Below, piece by piece: positions 1 to 11,186 of a DNA stretch of 64,000 nt. Under the pieces are notes generated by a model that searched no databases, was not told the origin of the DNA, and saw only the letters and a list, made by a program, of their open reading frames with translations. This stretch comes from Larix kaempferi (taxonomy: Eukaryota; Streptophyta; Pinopsida; Pinales; Pinaceae). Both the position numbers and the translations under genes were made by a program. Location: NCBI GenBank assembly GCA_027924585.1, contig BSBM01000047.1:22755501-22819500 (forward strand). Reading direction: 5' to 3'. Every line of letters starts with the position of its first letter. The first letter of the stretch is position 1.

Positions 1-330
1 ATTCTTGACACCATCTTAGTTGGCTCCCTTGATCATCTTTATTTTTGAGCAAGATTTTTCTCTCCTTTGGAAGGCTGACAAAGACAATGGAAAATGATGT
101 TCTTCATAATCCAAAACTTACCTCCATAGTTTTCCTTGAAACTCCCTCGTCCTCCAGAGGACCCATACCAGGATTGAGCCCAGCACAGATTCTAGTGGAA
201 AAGTCATTGTCTTGTTAACTGTAAAAGAAGAGAAAACTCCCATTAGAGTTTCCTATTGCTGCTAGTATATCTTCTGTCCAAAAATGAAAGGGCAGATTAA
301 GAAGCCTTAACCCAAACCTTACAAATTCCA
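1..330 (-). pseudogene. LINE ORF1 (DUF4283-type) fragment
   Basis: Read on the minus strand, this stretch gives a peptide typical of plant LINE ORF1 proteins of the DUF4283 type. It contains LRLLNLPFHFWTEDILAAIG and, after an in-frame stop, TRICAGLNP. These match the usual 'W(V/L)RL..LP..(F/L)W.E..L..IGN' and 'ARICV..(N/D)L' blocks. In LINEs this protein is the nucleic-acid-binding gag-like partner of the endonuclease/reverse transcriptase. The fragment runs off the left edge and is broken by a stop. It lies upstream of and opposite to the CACTA transposase gene, so it is either nested in the 5' part of the CACTA element or marks the site where that end was lost. Confidence 0.65.
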
Positions 331-498
331 ATTAATATTTAAGGTTCTATGTAGTCTAATTTTTTTGTAGGTAATTTTAGTTTTTGTTATTTATTGCACT
401 ATTTTCTTTACTTGAAATCCTTTGAGACTACATATTTATATTTTTCATTGCACTAGATCAATATGAGTAAACTTCTTTGTTGAATTTTTTAGGTTCCA

Positions 499-3400
499 AT
501 GTCAGACATGAACAATCCTGAATATGGCACATATGAATGGTGGCAAATGGATGTTTTTTGCTCATGCAACCGTTGCTATGGTAGAAGACGTCAAAAACGA
601 CATGTTGAGAGTAACCATTTAAAGATAAATGGTCCTATGGAAGGATTTTTGGAGGGTGGTGAAGAAATGAATATAGAAATGCCCACTAGAATTCAAAATA
701 ATGATGAAACTATTGGAAGCAACAATAGTTTACCCAATATGGTTGGTGAAGGAAGGATTGATCATAATCCCAACAATGAGAGTATACAAGATGATTGTAT
801 GGAAAACGATGGTTCTAATGATGACCACCGGGATGGACAAGAACAAATAAATATTGAACCCAATGCAAGAGAGATTCTAAATTCAATTAATCTAGACACT
901 AATGGAGAACCTCATGATAACAACATTCTACATATGGCAAGGACACCACTTTACCTAGGTGCACGATGCTCTATATTGCAAGCTGTGTTATCCCTTCTTA
1001 ACTTAAAAGTTGTCCATGGATGGACAAACAATAGTTTCACTGACCTTCTACAGTAAGTGTGTTTTTTGTTGAAAGGAAATTTCAAGTTTATTCTCAATAA
1101 ATATTTCTAGAACTTTAATGCCACTCTAAACTTTATCTTATCATTGTTGATGGCATTGTTATAGGTTGTTATCAGGCATGCACCTTCCAATTAATAACAA
1201 ATTTCCTAAATCAAAATATGAGATCATGTCATTAACAAAGGATTTAGGCATGGATGTTGCCAAGTCTTATGATGCATGTCCCAATGACTGCATGCTATAT
1301 TATGGAGATGGAAAGGATTCCTTAGATCAGTGCCCAGAATGCGGTGAGCAGAGGTACCATACAAGTGCATCATCAAAAAAGGTAGGACGGAAGGTACTTC
1401 GCCATATACCTTTAGCCCCACAATTTGAGAGGTTATTTGGATGCAAGGGAATGTCAGAGCTCATGGATTATCATGTGAGGGGAAGGAGCACAGATAGTGT
1501 TATGAGGATGCCAGCTGATCGAGTTGTATGGCGTAAGATTGAGGAGAAGTGGCCAATTTTCAAAGATGAACCGAGAAATGCAAGAATATCATTAGCATTG
1601 GATGGTGTGAATCCTTATGGAAATCAATCAACACAATGGTCTACATGTCCAGTAATTGCTATCAACAACAACATACCCCCATGGTTGTCAACAAAAAAGG
1701 AACATGCTATGTTGACATTGATCATACCAGGTTATACTTTATGGAAATGCATAGTAATTAGTCCATATGGTAATGGAGAGTAATTAATGATGCAAATGAC
1801 AAATTGAAGTTAATTTTTTTACAGGTCCAAATCAACCTAAATGCATGGACACATACTTCGAACCTCTAATAGATGAGTTATTGATGCTTTGGAAAGGAAT
1901 GCATATGAAGGACGTATCGCGTCCTATTGGTTCAAGGATATTTCAATTTCATGCAATGCTTCTCTTCACAATTCATGATGCCCCGGGTCTATCAATGTGT
2001 TGTGGTGAGTTATAGTTGGTGTTAATCACCTCATGTTGTATTTATTGATTTTATTTATTTCATAATAACACCTTAAATTATTACTGATCTTGCATATAAA
2101 AATAAAAGGCCTTCAGACTAAGGGATCTTATGGATGCCCAACATGTGGGCCTTGCACCTCATCTAGAAGATCGCGACATTTGGGAAAGACAATATATGAT
2201 GAGTATAGAATGTTTCTAAAGATTAATCACCCATATCGTGTACGAGATAAGGATGAATTTGGTGGGAAGGAGTGCCTTATCAGAGCACCTTTGAAGATGA
2301 ATCCCAAGAGATGGATGCATGCATATAGAAACACAAATGGTAATTCTCATGTCCATAGTTGAAATGTTATAAAATAACATCTGAAAATAATGGATTTGGT
2401 AAATTTATTATGATTTTTCTTTGTGATAGGATCCCTTCCTCCAGGAATGACTCGAAAGACAATATTTTCACAGTTGCCATACTATGAAGACCTACCTATT
2501 GTTCACATGTTTGACACAATGCATATAGGGAAGAATGTATCTTCTTGCTTATATAATATGTTATTTGAGAAGAGTTCAATACATGGGAGACAACTAAATA
2601 AGCTACAAGTGAGGATGGACCTCAAAGAGGTAGGAAGAATGCCTCATCTTTGGCCAGATGATGATGGTAATTTTGTAGATGATCCATGGTCTCTCACAAA
2701 GGAGGGTAAAGGGAAAATGATTAAATCCATAAAATCATTAAGATTCCCAACAGGTTTTGGAGTGAATTTTAAGAAGGCATTCACAAAAGGAAATGAACTT
2801 ACTGGAATGAAGACCCATGATTGGCATAATTTCCTTAGGGTACGTATGTGCACACTCATTGAAGTTATTTATATTATATGTTATCTGCCTTTAATTTAAT
2901 TTTTTATTTCATGTGTTATTAATCAACTTGAACATTCTATATGCAGTACCTATTACCCGCCTGCCTTTCAAATAATATGGATGACAACATTAGGAGGACA
3001 ATCTACAAACTGAGTAAATTTTTTAGGTATAATGCATGGTCGATATAAGAAAAAGTGTATCTTCATGTATAATGCAATACAATAGGAAGTTGGTCATCTA
3101 AAATATTTTCTTCATTTACACAAATGTGGGTTTATATTAGTTATTTCTATTTTAGGTGGGTCACTTCAACAGAGATACACAACAAAGACCTAAAGATGTG
3201 GAAGAAAGAAGTCCCCATTCTAATGTGTGACATGCAAAAATATTTCCCAACAAGTTTCTTCAATGCACAAGAACACTACATTGTGCATCTATTACATGAA
3301 ATAGAGATGTGTGGACCGGTTCAAACAAGAACAATGTTTCCCGTTGAGCGTTATTTAAAGGTTTTGAAAAAGTTTGTAAAGCAAAAGGCTCGTCCTGAAG

Positions 3401-4466
3401 GTTCCATGCTTCAAGGGTACATGTTGTTCAAATCAACAGTTTATCTCACCGAATTGTGCAAAGAATTAAATATTGAAGGGCCACAACTATGGGACTCAAA
3501 ACAAAGTGAAAAAGTTGAAGGGCATGTATTCACAGGACGAGCAAAAACTAGGAAAATTAAAGGTGATTAAACTCATATCCATATATGGTACAAGTGTCTA
3601 AATTTTTATTATGATGGTATTTAATGTGTTTTATGTTTGTGATTGTAGATGCTACTGAAATGGAGGCTTTATTACTATATGTTGCAAGAAACAATGAGCA
3701 CACAAATGTTTGGAGGGAGGACTATCAAAGGCATCGTGATGCCGAGCAGAGACGTTGTTTGTCATATGTATCTCGAGGTGGTCATAATTCATCGGCATAC
3801 TCAACAATAATGAAAAAATTTGAAAAGGATTGGCCACCAGCTATTAGTTTAAAATATTTCAGGGATAGAGTAGCAAGGGCATGCAGAGATAATGATGAAA
3901 GGGTTACTACATATGCATTGGACATTCTAAAGGGGCCAGAAGAGAATAAGGTGACACATTACAAGGGGATGTGGTACAAGGGTCGTCATTACCGTGTTCA
4001 AAAGGTAGATGAAAATCGACAAACATTTGACTGTGGCATTGCTGCATATTTTACAGTAGATTGCCAGTCACATGTTCATGATGGAAACTTAAAAACAGAC
4101 ACCTTGCGATACTATGGATTAGTTGAAGATATCTTAGAGCTTAACTTCAGATCTTTCAAGGTGGTTCTATTTAATGCTAAGTGGTTTAGAAATATTGTGG
4201 TTGGAAATCATCCAACAACATATATGCATGAGAATGGATTTTTCATCATCAACCATACTAGGTTTGAGCAAACAGATGAACCATATGTTTTCCCTGACCA
4301 GTGTGAGCAGATATTTTTATGCCGCCATCCTACAGAATGCTCAAAGTCATTTGTTATTGAGTATAATCCTAGATCAATAAGATCCTTTCAACATTTACAT
4401 GAAGACCAACCTATCCTGGAGCAAATGTCATCTGATGATAGCTCAGATGATGAGGTTAATGGATAA
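499..4466 (+). CDS. TNP2-like CACTA transposase, 8 exons, open
   Basis: Transposase of the En/Spm (CACTA) superfamily, which cuts and pastes the element in the nucleus. Exons by GT-AG junctions that keep the frame: 499-1052, 1165-1730, 1825-2004, 2109-2339, 2430-2839, 2947-3026, 3156-3562, 3649-4466. They total 3246 bases, about 1081 residues, without an internal stop. The N-terminus has a short Cys-rich transposase-associated block (FCSCNRCYGRRRQKRH). The TNP2 domain follows, with the conserved LALDGVNPYG and MFDTMHIGKNV blocks. Next come a DUF4218-type block (GPVQTRTMFPVERYLKVLK) and a DUF4216-type C-terminus (YGLVEDILELNFRSFKVVLF), ending in an acidic tail. The aspartates in DGVNP and FDTMH and the glutamate in FPVER are the likely catalytic acids by family comparison. 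A splice acceptor (ttttttag, ending at 492) lies just before the chosen ATG, so a 5' exon upstream is likely. The N-terminal domain is shorter than usual, so the true start may be further left. Confidence 0.92.
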
Positions 4467-5206
4467 GAAGACATGATTGGACCTTACAATGTATATTCAA
4501 CTTATTTTGATGATTAATGACAAATTTTATGAATATTCCTATTTGAAAAAAATGTCCATTGGTTTTGAATTAGGGTTGTTTTTTCATTTAAATCTATTGC
4601 ATGGATATGTCTAGGAAACTCATTGAGAGTTCTTCTAACATCCAAAAGTTGCAAAACATTTTTTTTTAATTTGTCTTCTAAAGATAATCTAGAGAATTGA
4701 TTAGGTTCAAAATCTTGTACATTTTCATTTTAAGATATGTATTTAGCATATAAGATACAATTTTTCATATTTCATAATTAATATTTTAAAAGTACATAAA
4801 TTAGGAAACAATTCTCATATTTAATTATGATGAAATGTTTATTAATTGAAATATAAAAATATAATAAAAGCATTTCATGATTTTAATGTCTCATATTCAT
4901 TTAGGAAGAAGACACTTGGAAAAAAATTTCTATAAACTTATAAATGATGCCATTTCAAAATTACTAAATGTTAGATGTATTATTATATATTGATTCACAA
5001 AACATTTTTATTTTTATTATATGTAGAAAGCTCAATGGTTCTAATAAGTATTTTAGCTCATTTGCATAATTTTTGTTTTATAATACTTTTACTCTATTTC
5101 ATATAGTTAGATTATTGTTGGTTTCATACTAGTGCAATGAAGTGTATAATACTAGTTCTGACTTTTGGGAAATGTGTTAACATTGAATTAGGTCTCTTGC
5201 TTCAAT
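4467..5206. other. AT-rich spacer between the two CACTA genes
   Basis: Very AT-rich sequence with no reading frame of note. It should hold the 3' untranslated region of the transposase gene and the upstream region of the second gene. No repeat or terminus is seen. Confidence 0.5.
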
Positions 5207-6904
5207 ATGAGAACAAAAAAACAAGCAATGTGTACTATTCGTACAAAGAGTGTAAATGATGTTATGAGAAACACGCCTTCTATAGGAACAGATATTACTG
5301 AAATACCTTTGAATGGAAGTAGTTTATCTACAACACCATCTTCACATTCAAATTTTATACATGATGTATACATACCGGTAGTAACTGATCCTTGCTATAA
5401 TGTGGAGCGAACATTAGATACTCGATTTGAAATGGATAAGTTACGATTGTATAAAGAGTGGTTGACTAGGGATGATGTCAACCCATTCATAAGAGATGCA
5501 ATTCAAATAGCATACAACACAACCATATTTGACAGAGATAATGCAGCAGATACAGAAATAGTTGTTGATGATATGCCAAGGTAAATCATCATTTATTTTA
5601 TACTTATTAATTTTAGGTTTGTAATTACATATAATATCAACATAATAATATATTCTACCTTGTTTCTTAGCAGTAATACCATTTTTCCAGAAGAAGGCAC
5701 CAATGTTGATGGAGTGCAAAATCAATCTCCTCCTGTAGATGAACCAGTTAGAGAATCTATTGGTGCATCTCTTGCACCTCCTTTGAAACATCCAAGTGAA
5801 TATGTTAGAGCAGAGGCAACCAATGGTATGCCATTTACAATCACTTTAAATGAAAAAGGGCAAGTGTTAAATGATGAAGCTGGGAGAACATGGAGAGACA
5901 TACTTCATCGCGAATCATTGAGATTATTTGGTCCTACAATTACTAGAGATTTTCGTCATCAAGGTAAAACATGAATATTATATATTTTTTCATAGAATGC
6001 ATGCTTAATTTAGGTAGTATAAATTTATATACTTGACTAAATAGTTCATGTTTCATATTCAAAAATTTATATATTCTACTCATTGTTGCATTCCCTATAC
6101 TTCATATACAAGATTTCATGTTATTACCATGATACTAGAAACCTTAAAATATCTCATATAGATTAAAATTTTTATATTTATTTTGCAGACAAATCTAAGA
6201 AGGATGAGTTAGTATCTCATATGCATAAAGTTTCTGCAATTGTACCTCCCAAGGAAATTCTCCACAGTGCTGCTGAATATATGAAAAATACTAGAAATGC
6301 TTTGAGAGGGGAATTGGTTAAAAACAAAAATATAGTCAAACCACATTTCATAGGAGAAGTAGAGTGGAAAAAAATATTGGAACAAGTGGATATTAAAAAA
6401 AAGAGGAAATGTGGAACCTTGGTTGGAAAGGACAAATATGCACATACCGTGCAAGCCTCTAGGTTGGCCACACGCCATCGTTTGGGGAAAGGTGGCATGT
6501 TGTCTGCAGAGGCAAAATTTGTAAGTTTAATACACTACTATGCTTCTCAAGTAAACTTTATTTTTCTTATAAACATCTTTTCTAACTATTTTGTTATTTT
6601 TTTAAAATTGTAGTTGCAGGTATTCAATACTAAAATGTCTGAAGATGATAAAGATTTTGCTTCATGCTATGGTATATCTTCTCTCATCCATCAAAAGGTT
6701 AAAGAAGGGCTTCATCCTATCACTGGTTATGGGGTAATTTTCCATCTACAAATTCTTTGTTCTAAATAAATGTTCATGATATGAAACATATATATGTAAA
6801 TGAAAGTTTCAATGAGTACAATTTGTAGGTATGTTCATCTTATCTTGTATGCTTCTTAGGTAATTGTTTCAGAGGATGAAAGAGAAGAGGAAAATGAATT
6901 TTGA
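5207..6904 (+). CDS. Second CACTA-encoded protein (Transposase_24/TNPA-like), 5 exons, open
   Basis: A second gene in the same orientation, 740 bases after the transposase stop. Exons 5207-5580, 5671-5963, 6189-6520, 6614-6733 and 6860-6904 join with consistent GT-AG borders and phase to give about 387 residues with no internal stop. The C-terminal half has a basic, aromatic region (EYMKNTRNALRGELVKNK, ASRLATRHRLGKGG) laid out like plant Ptta/En/Spm 'Transposase_24' proteins; the protein ends in an acidic tail. In En/Spm, the second protein (TNPA) binds subterminal repeats and works with the transposase. That role fits here from position and from the downstream repeat array, but the family match is by eye and weaker than for the transposase. 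Confidence 0.72.
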
Positions 6905-7242
6905 CTCATGCTTCAACCTTATCATATGCTGACATGTTGAATCTACATGGCTTCAAAGGTTAGTTCACTTCAATTATTTTTGCAATCAATAGCATATTTT
7001 AGTTATGAAATGTCACTAAATGCATAACCTTTTTATTGTTTTTGCAATTCAGTTAAAGCTATTGTTTGTGTTTTTTTCTCCATCATTTTTTGTATTTTTA
7101 TTGTTTACAAAGAGAAGTCATCATGTTTATAATTTTCTTTTACCATTTTGGCCATGCAGGTGATGGCAAGTTCCCTGGAAAAATCAAGGATGAACAATAT
7201 TAGCAACTCTTCAAATGAATTATTAATATTCTCTCTTTCATT
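6905..7242. other. 3' flank of the second CACTA gene
   Basis: AT-rich sequence after the stop codon, with possible short 3' exons (an AG/GT pair near 6958). Nothing definite is seen. Confidence 0.4.
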
Positions 7243-7690
7243 TTTCTGTAAAAACAAATTTCAAAAACATAGTCTTCCATTATATTAATATTATGAAAAT
7301 TATTGTTTTATGATTATCAATTATAATTTTTTTGGAATGGTATTATAGTTTTTATTATGTTTTTTCATTGTATTGAATTATTGATTTTTTAAATGATGGA
7401 TTAAACCAGATAAACTATAATGAGATGTCTTAATAAACATATTTTATCCTTGTTTATATATATATGATGCAAAACAATATAAATCACATATATTATAATT
7501 TTTCTTTAAAAACAAATTTCAAAACACAGTCTTCCATTATATTAATATTATGAGAATAATTGTTTTGTAATTATAAATTATAAATTTTGCTGAAATAGCA
7601 TTATGGTTTTCATTATGTCTATTTAATGTATTGAATTATTGTGTTTTAGATGATGGATTAAAATTAAATAAACCAAATAATATATATATA
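7243..7690. repeat. Diverged tandem duplication, unit about 260 bp
   Basis: Two copies in direct orientation begin near 7243 and 7502. They share blocks such as aacaaatttcaaaa, tagtcttccattatatta (cagtc... in copy two), attattgttttat and tgtattgaattattg, in the same order. They lie inside the CACTA element between its second gene and the subterminal array. Confidence 0.75.
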
Positions 7691-7705
7691 TATATAAGAG
7701 CTTAT

Positions 7706-7760
7706 GGTGTAAAAAAATATAAATCACACACGTGCGTGTGTGATTTATATTTTTTTCACC
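7706..7760. repeat. Near-perfect palindrome (22-bp arms, 2-bp centre)
   Basis: Bases 7711-7732 are the exact reverse complement of 7735-7756, around the centre 'tg'. Outside the arms, ggtg (7706-7709) faces cacc (7757-7760). The core is the run of CA/GT steps around cacacacgtgcgtgtgtg. It sits at the inner border of the subterminal repeat array and could form a long hairpin or cruciform. Confidence 0.9.
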
Positions 7761-7785
7761 CTTTATTATTTTATGGTGCTTTGCA

Positions 7786-7789
<4 letters not shown>

Positions 7790-7860
<71 letters not shown>

Positions 7861-7910
7861 TTATGCGTTTTATTTTTTTTGTACCATTTATTATTTTATG
7901 GTGCTTTGCA

Positions 7911-7945
<35 letters not shown>
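7790..7945. repeat. (TA)n microsatellites inside the subterminal array
   Basis: Two TA runs, about 7790-7858 and 7913-7944, each start right after a GCACCATATA motif copy. They probably grew by slippage from the 'atat' that follows the motif. Confidence 0.9.
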
Positions 7946-7947
<2 letters not shown>

Positions 7948-8277
7948 TCATGCATTTTATTTTTTTTGCACCATTTATTATTTTATGGTGCTTTGCACCA
8001 CTTGTTATTTTATGGTGCTTTGCACCATATACAAGTTTGAGTATAATAATAATAATTTTCGTGTTTCGCACCAAAAGGTATTAATCCATGTTGGATTGGT
8101 TTTGGTGTTTTGCACCACAAAATTTCAATCCACGTAATATTGGCTTTTGGTGGTTTGCACCATACACCATGTTATGCCACATATTCATTTAACACCAAAA
8201 TTAACTTTTTTACAAACACCATTTTTGCACCATAAATTTTAGCACCACTTGCGTATCCCCACATTATCACCACTTTT

Positions 8278-8330
8278 GCACCACTATTTGAAAATTGAGG
8301 ATTTCCCAAATCCTTTACAAATAGTGGTGC
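8278..8330. repeat. Double-stem inverted repeat near the CACTA end
   Basis: The outer arms gcaccactatttg (8278-8290) and caaatagtggtgc (8318-8330) are exact complements. Inside them, aggattt (8298-8304) faces aaatcct (8308-8314). The GCACCA half site is part of the outer arm, so the structure reuses the subterminal motif 20-90 bp from the terminus. Confidence 0.85.
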
Positions 8331-8350
8331 TAATGTGAGGCTAAAATGCC

Positions 8351-8365
8351 CTTTTTCTTGTAGTG
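8351..8365 (+). repeat. CACTA 3' terminal inverted repeat
   Basis: CTTTTTCTTGTAGTG is the exact reverse complement of CACTACAAGAAAAAG, the common plant CACTA terminus. It is followed by tca, the candidate 3-bp target duplication, and then by LINE sequence. Confidence 0.93.
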
Positions 8366-8368
8366 TCA

Positions 8369-10654
8369 GGTCAGGGCAATCGCAGAGTGGTCAGGGCAAT
8401 CTTAAAGTGATTTTGACAGCTTAGATTTTCATGGATCATGGTTTTCTGCTTTTAATAATAACAAAACAAATAATTACAAGTTTAGTGATACAGATACCTT
8501 ACTGTTTGACGAGCTTTTGGAAGAATTGGAGCTCACTGAAAATAATGATGTAATATGAAATTTCTGTTTCCTGCTTGTTTCTCTGCTGGAAACGCTATGC
8601 TAATTATACTCTAAGAACCCTTCTATGAGTCTAGAGGTCAATACTATACATGTTATTAGATTTCAGAATGTTACCATTCGAAATAAAAAGAAGAAGAAGG
8701 ATCCTATTTATGTTAGAGATGACCCTATTTACAAACCATTATCTATTAGGCTGGAGGAAGCTACAAAGTGTAACTTAGATTGTGGGAAAGATAACTCTTC
8801 ATGGGTGCTTAGAGCATAGATTCCCACAGATATTGTACAATCATGTATATTTTGTCATTAAATGTGTGAGGTTTGGGCAAGGCTACTAGGGTTAGGGCCT
8901 TATCCAAACTAATTAAGGATACTAGCCCAGAGATAATCATGCTTCAAGAGACTATGTTTTTAGACTCTTTTTCCATTGAATCTATTGCAAATTATTTACC
9001 TGGATGGGAATTCTCAGTTATTAGTTCATCTCGTCTATCTAGTGGATTGTTGAAAGGTTGGAATCTTCGTTTCTTTCAGTTTCGTTCTTTCAAGACCAAA
9101 TGGGGGTTATTACTGGAAGGAAAAATGGGAAATTTGGATTTAAAGATCTCTATCTTAAATTGTTATGCACCATATAGAGATAGAGATAAATTTTGGTGGT
9201 CAATGGAACAGTTTGGTCTGCTAAATATTGAAAACTTAATCATTGCAGGGGATATAAACTTTACCACATCTCCTGCTGAAATTTGGGGGTAGGTTGCTAG
9301 AGTTGATGAGATGGCTGAATATTTTACAATTTTTTTTTGAAGGTATGACCTGGTGGCTGTTATCCCAAATTATCTTCTATCTACTTGGACAAATGCTAGG
9401 TGTGGAAAAGAGGGAATCCTTAAGAGATTTGATAGATTCCTAATAAAAACATCCCTTCTACTGTCTTTTTACCGCTATATATCATGGGTGGGGGATAATA
9501 GATTCTTAGATCATTGGCCTAATTTTCTTCAGTTAGAAGGTGCTACTCCCATCTTGAATTACCCTTTTAAATTCAATAGCTCTTGGTTGTTGAATGGAGA
9601 GTTTTGTGCACTTATTAGAAGTTTATGGAATAGTGATGTGATGGAGGAAGATTTAAATTCGATGGATGGTATAGTACAAAAACTCAAAAGTCTTAAAGGG
9701 GTCAAAAGTCTTAAAGGGGTAATTACATAGTGTACAAAGGATAAAAATCAGAAGGATTGGGCAGAATATAAAAATTTAGAAGAACGGATCAAAATAATCC
9801 AATTAAAAATTGTTGATTATTCTATTAATGAGGAGGATATACTAAAAATTAAAGAATTTGAAAAGAAAAAAGAACAAATCGTGAAACAACAAGAGATGGG
9901 CTAGTGGTTAAAAAGCAAGGCATTGTGGATTGGTCTTGCAGATAATAATACAAGATTTTTCCACTCCTTTTCCTCACACAGAAGAAATACAAACTCTATT
10001 TGGGAGTTAGTTGATGATAATGGAAATATTGTTAAAGGTCAATCGGATCTGCAAACTATGGCTAAAAAATATTTTGGGGATGTATTTATGGATTCAGGTA
10101 CATGCTTGTTAGAAGCTCAATTGAAGACCATTAAATTGTTTCCAAAGTTTTTTGATGAGAATGAAGGAAAGGAAATGGGTAAACAGGTTAAACTGAGTAA
10201 GGTAGAAGAAGCACTTAAGTAGTTTGCAAAGGAAAAAATTTCTATCCCGGATGGTTCGACTCTCAAAATTTTTCTACACTTTTTTGACATCGTGGGAGAA
10301 GATTAACTTGAAATGATGGATTTTTCCATAACAGAAAGTTTTGTTTCTTTATCCCTCAACTCCACTCTTATTACAATGGTCCCGAAGAGTAATAAACCTA
10401 AAAAATTCTTAGAGTTCAGACCTATTGCACTTTGTAACCTTGCTTACAAAATTATAACAAAAATAATTTCTAGTCGGATAAAACCTTTCCTGTCATAGCA
10501 TATGTCATTAGAACAATATGGATTTCTGCGTGATAGGCAAATTTTAGATTCCATTAGTATCTCCCACGAAGTGGTCTATTCTATCAAACATAAGAAGCTT
10601 AAGGTTTTATTGTTAAATATGGACTTGGAGAAAGCATATGATAGATTTGACTGG
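8369..10654 (+). pseudogene. LINE (L1-like) relic: ORF1 tail, endonuclease, start of reverse transcriptase
   Basis: Plus-strand non-LTR retrotransposon. 8369-8560 is an open stretch that looks like the end of ORF1. From about 8850 an apurinic-type endonuclease is readable: SLNV-stop-GLGKATR, then SPEIIMLQETM, NCYAPYRDRD, LIIAGDINFT, ILKRFDRFLI and a DHWP block with the catalytic His. The reverse transcriptase begins near 9915 (DNNTRFFHSFSSHRRN) and 10380 (PKSNKPKKFLEFRPIALCN, then LLLNMDLEKAYDRFDW) and stops abruptly at 10654, where an LTR begins. In-frame stops occur near 8866, 9289, 9338, 9728, 9901 and 10496, so the copy is dead. The CACTA element ends just to its left, suggesting that element jumped into this LINE. 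Confidence 0.85.
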
Positions 10655-11133
10655 TGTAACATCCCCAAAATTTACTGAAAATTTAATTTTTTCTATGCCG
10701 CAATAAATTTTAGTATTTGTTATAGGGAAGTCATGATAATGATGAATTACTCCTTTCAATAACATTTTAGTTATGCAAATGATGATACTTCCTTAATCAC
10801 CAGCAATTGGTAAGTTTTCTAAAATATCCGCTTTTTGTTCCAAACATCTATCTTTTTTGTCTATATGTTCCTTGAATGAAGCATTTTTCATTTACATGTC
10901 GTCAACTGAATGAAGTAATTTTACAGTTGAAAATATAAATATGATTTCTAACTCTTTTCTTTCTTGAATGAATGAAGGGGTCCTAAGGACGCCCCGTGGC
11001 TTACTTAGCTACTATCTAGCTAATGCATGTACTATTCTATTGCAGTGTTGCAGGTGAGAATTATGCTATTTCATTAATTCAAAAGTTGGCGACCGAAGAA
11101 TTAAAATAATTCAATTATTCTCGGTGTATTACA
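10655..11133 (-). mobile_element. LTR 1 of a gypsy family, minus sense (3' LTR)
   Basis: The stretch starts TGTAACATCC and ends GTATTACA on the plus strand, i.e. has TG/CA ends. It is followed on its inner side by a purine-rich tract on the minus strand (ctctaagaggaggtgta, 11134-11150), as expected of a polypurine tract. Beyond that lies the end of a gypsy polyprotein reading toward the LTR. It interrupts the LINE reverse transcriptase; the candidate target duplication would be actgg (10650-10654). I did not find the partner LTR in the same orientation. Confidence 0.75.
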
Positions 11134-11186
11134 TACACCTCCTCTTAGAGGATAACACCGTCCTCGATGTTATAATTTTTTTGTCT

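Larger units (their letters stand above)
7757..8330. repeat. CACTA subterminal repeats, motif TGGTGCTTTGCACCA
   Basis: The self-complementary motif ATGGTGCTTTGCACCAT occurs at 7773-7789, 7898-7914, 7985-8000 (last base changed) and 8012-8028. Degenerate forms occur near 8056-8073, 8104-8116 and 8149-8164, and half sites (TTTGCACCA) near 8221-8280. In En/Spm elements such arrays near the ends bind the second element protein. The array is interrupted by long TA runs. Confidence 0.85.
1..8365 (+). mobile_element. CACTA (En/Spm) DNA transposon, 3' portion
   Basis: Two intact spliced genes (TNP2-like transposase and a second protein), a subterminal repeat array and the terminus CTTTTTCTTGTAGTG at 8351-8365 define the element. 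That terminus is the reverse complement of the canonical CACTACAAGAAAAAG end. The three bases after it (tca, 8366-8368) would be the right copy of the usual 3-bp target duplication. No left terminus is visible in the window; bases 1-498 contain neither CACTAC nor the TGGTGC-type subterminal motif. The element either continues to the left, with a LINE fragment nested in it, or has lost its left end. The start given here is the window edge. Confidence 0.85.

Noticed and set aside
7790-7858. CRISPR-like or satellite array in the repeats near 7.8 kb
   Set aside because: The repeats are CACTA subterminal motifs plus TA microsatellites in a plant genome; there are no regular spacers.
7631-8137. Long frames rich in Tyr-Ile
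   Set aside because: They are translations of TA microsatellites and the subterminal array, not proteins.
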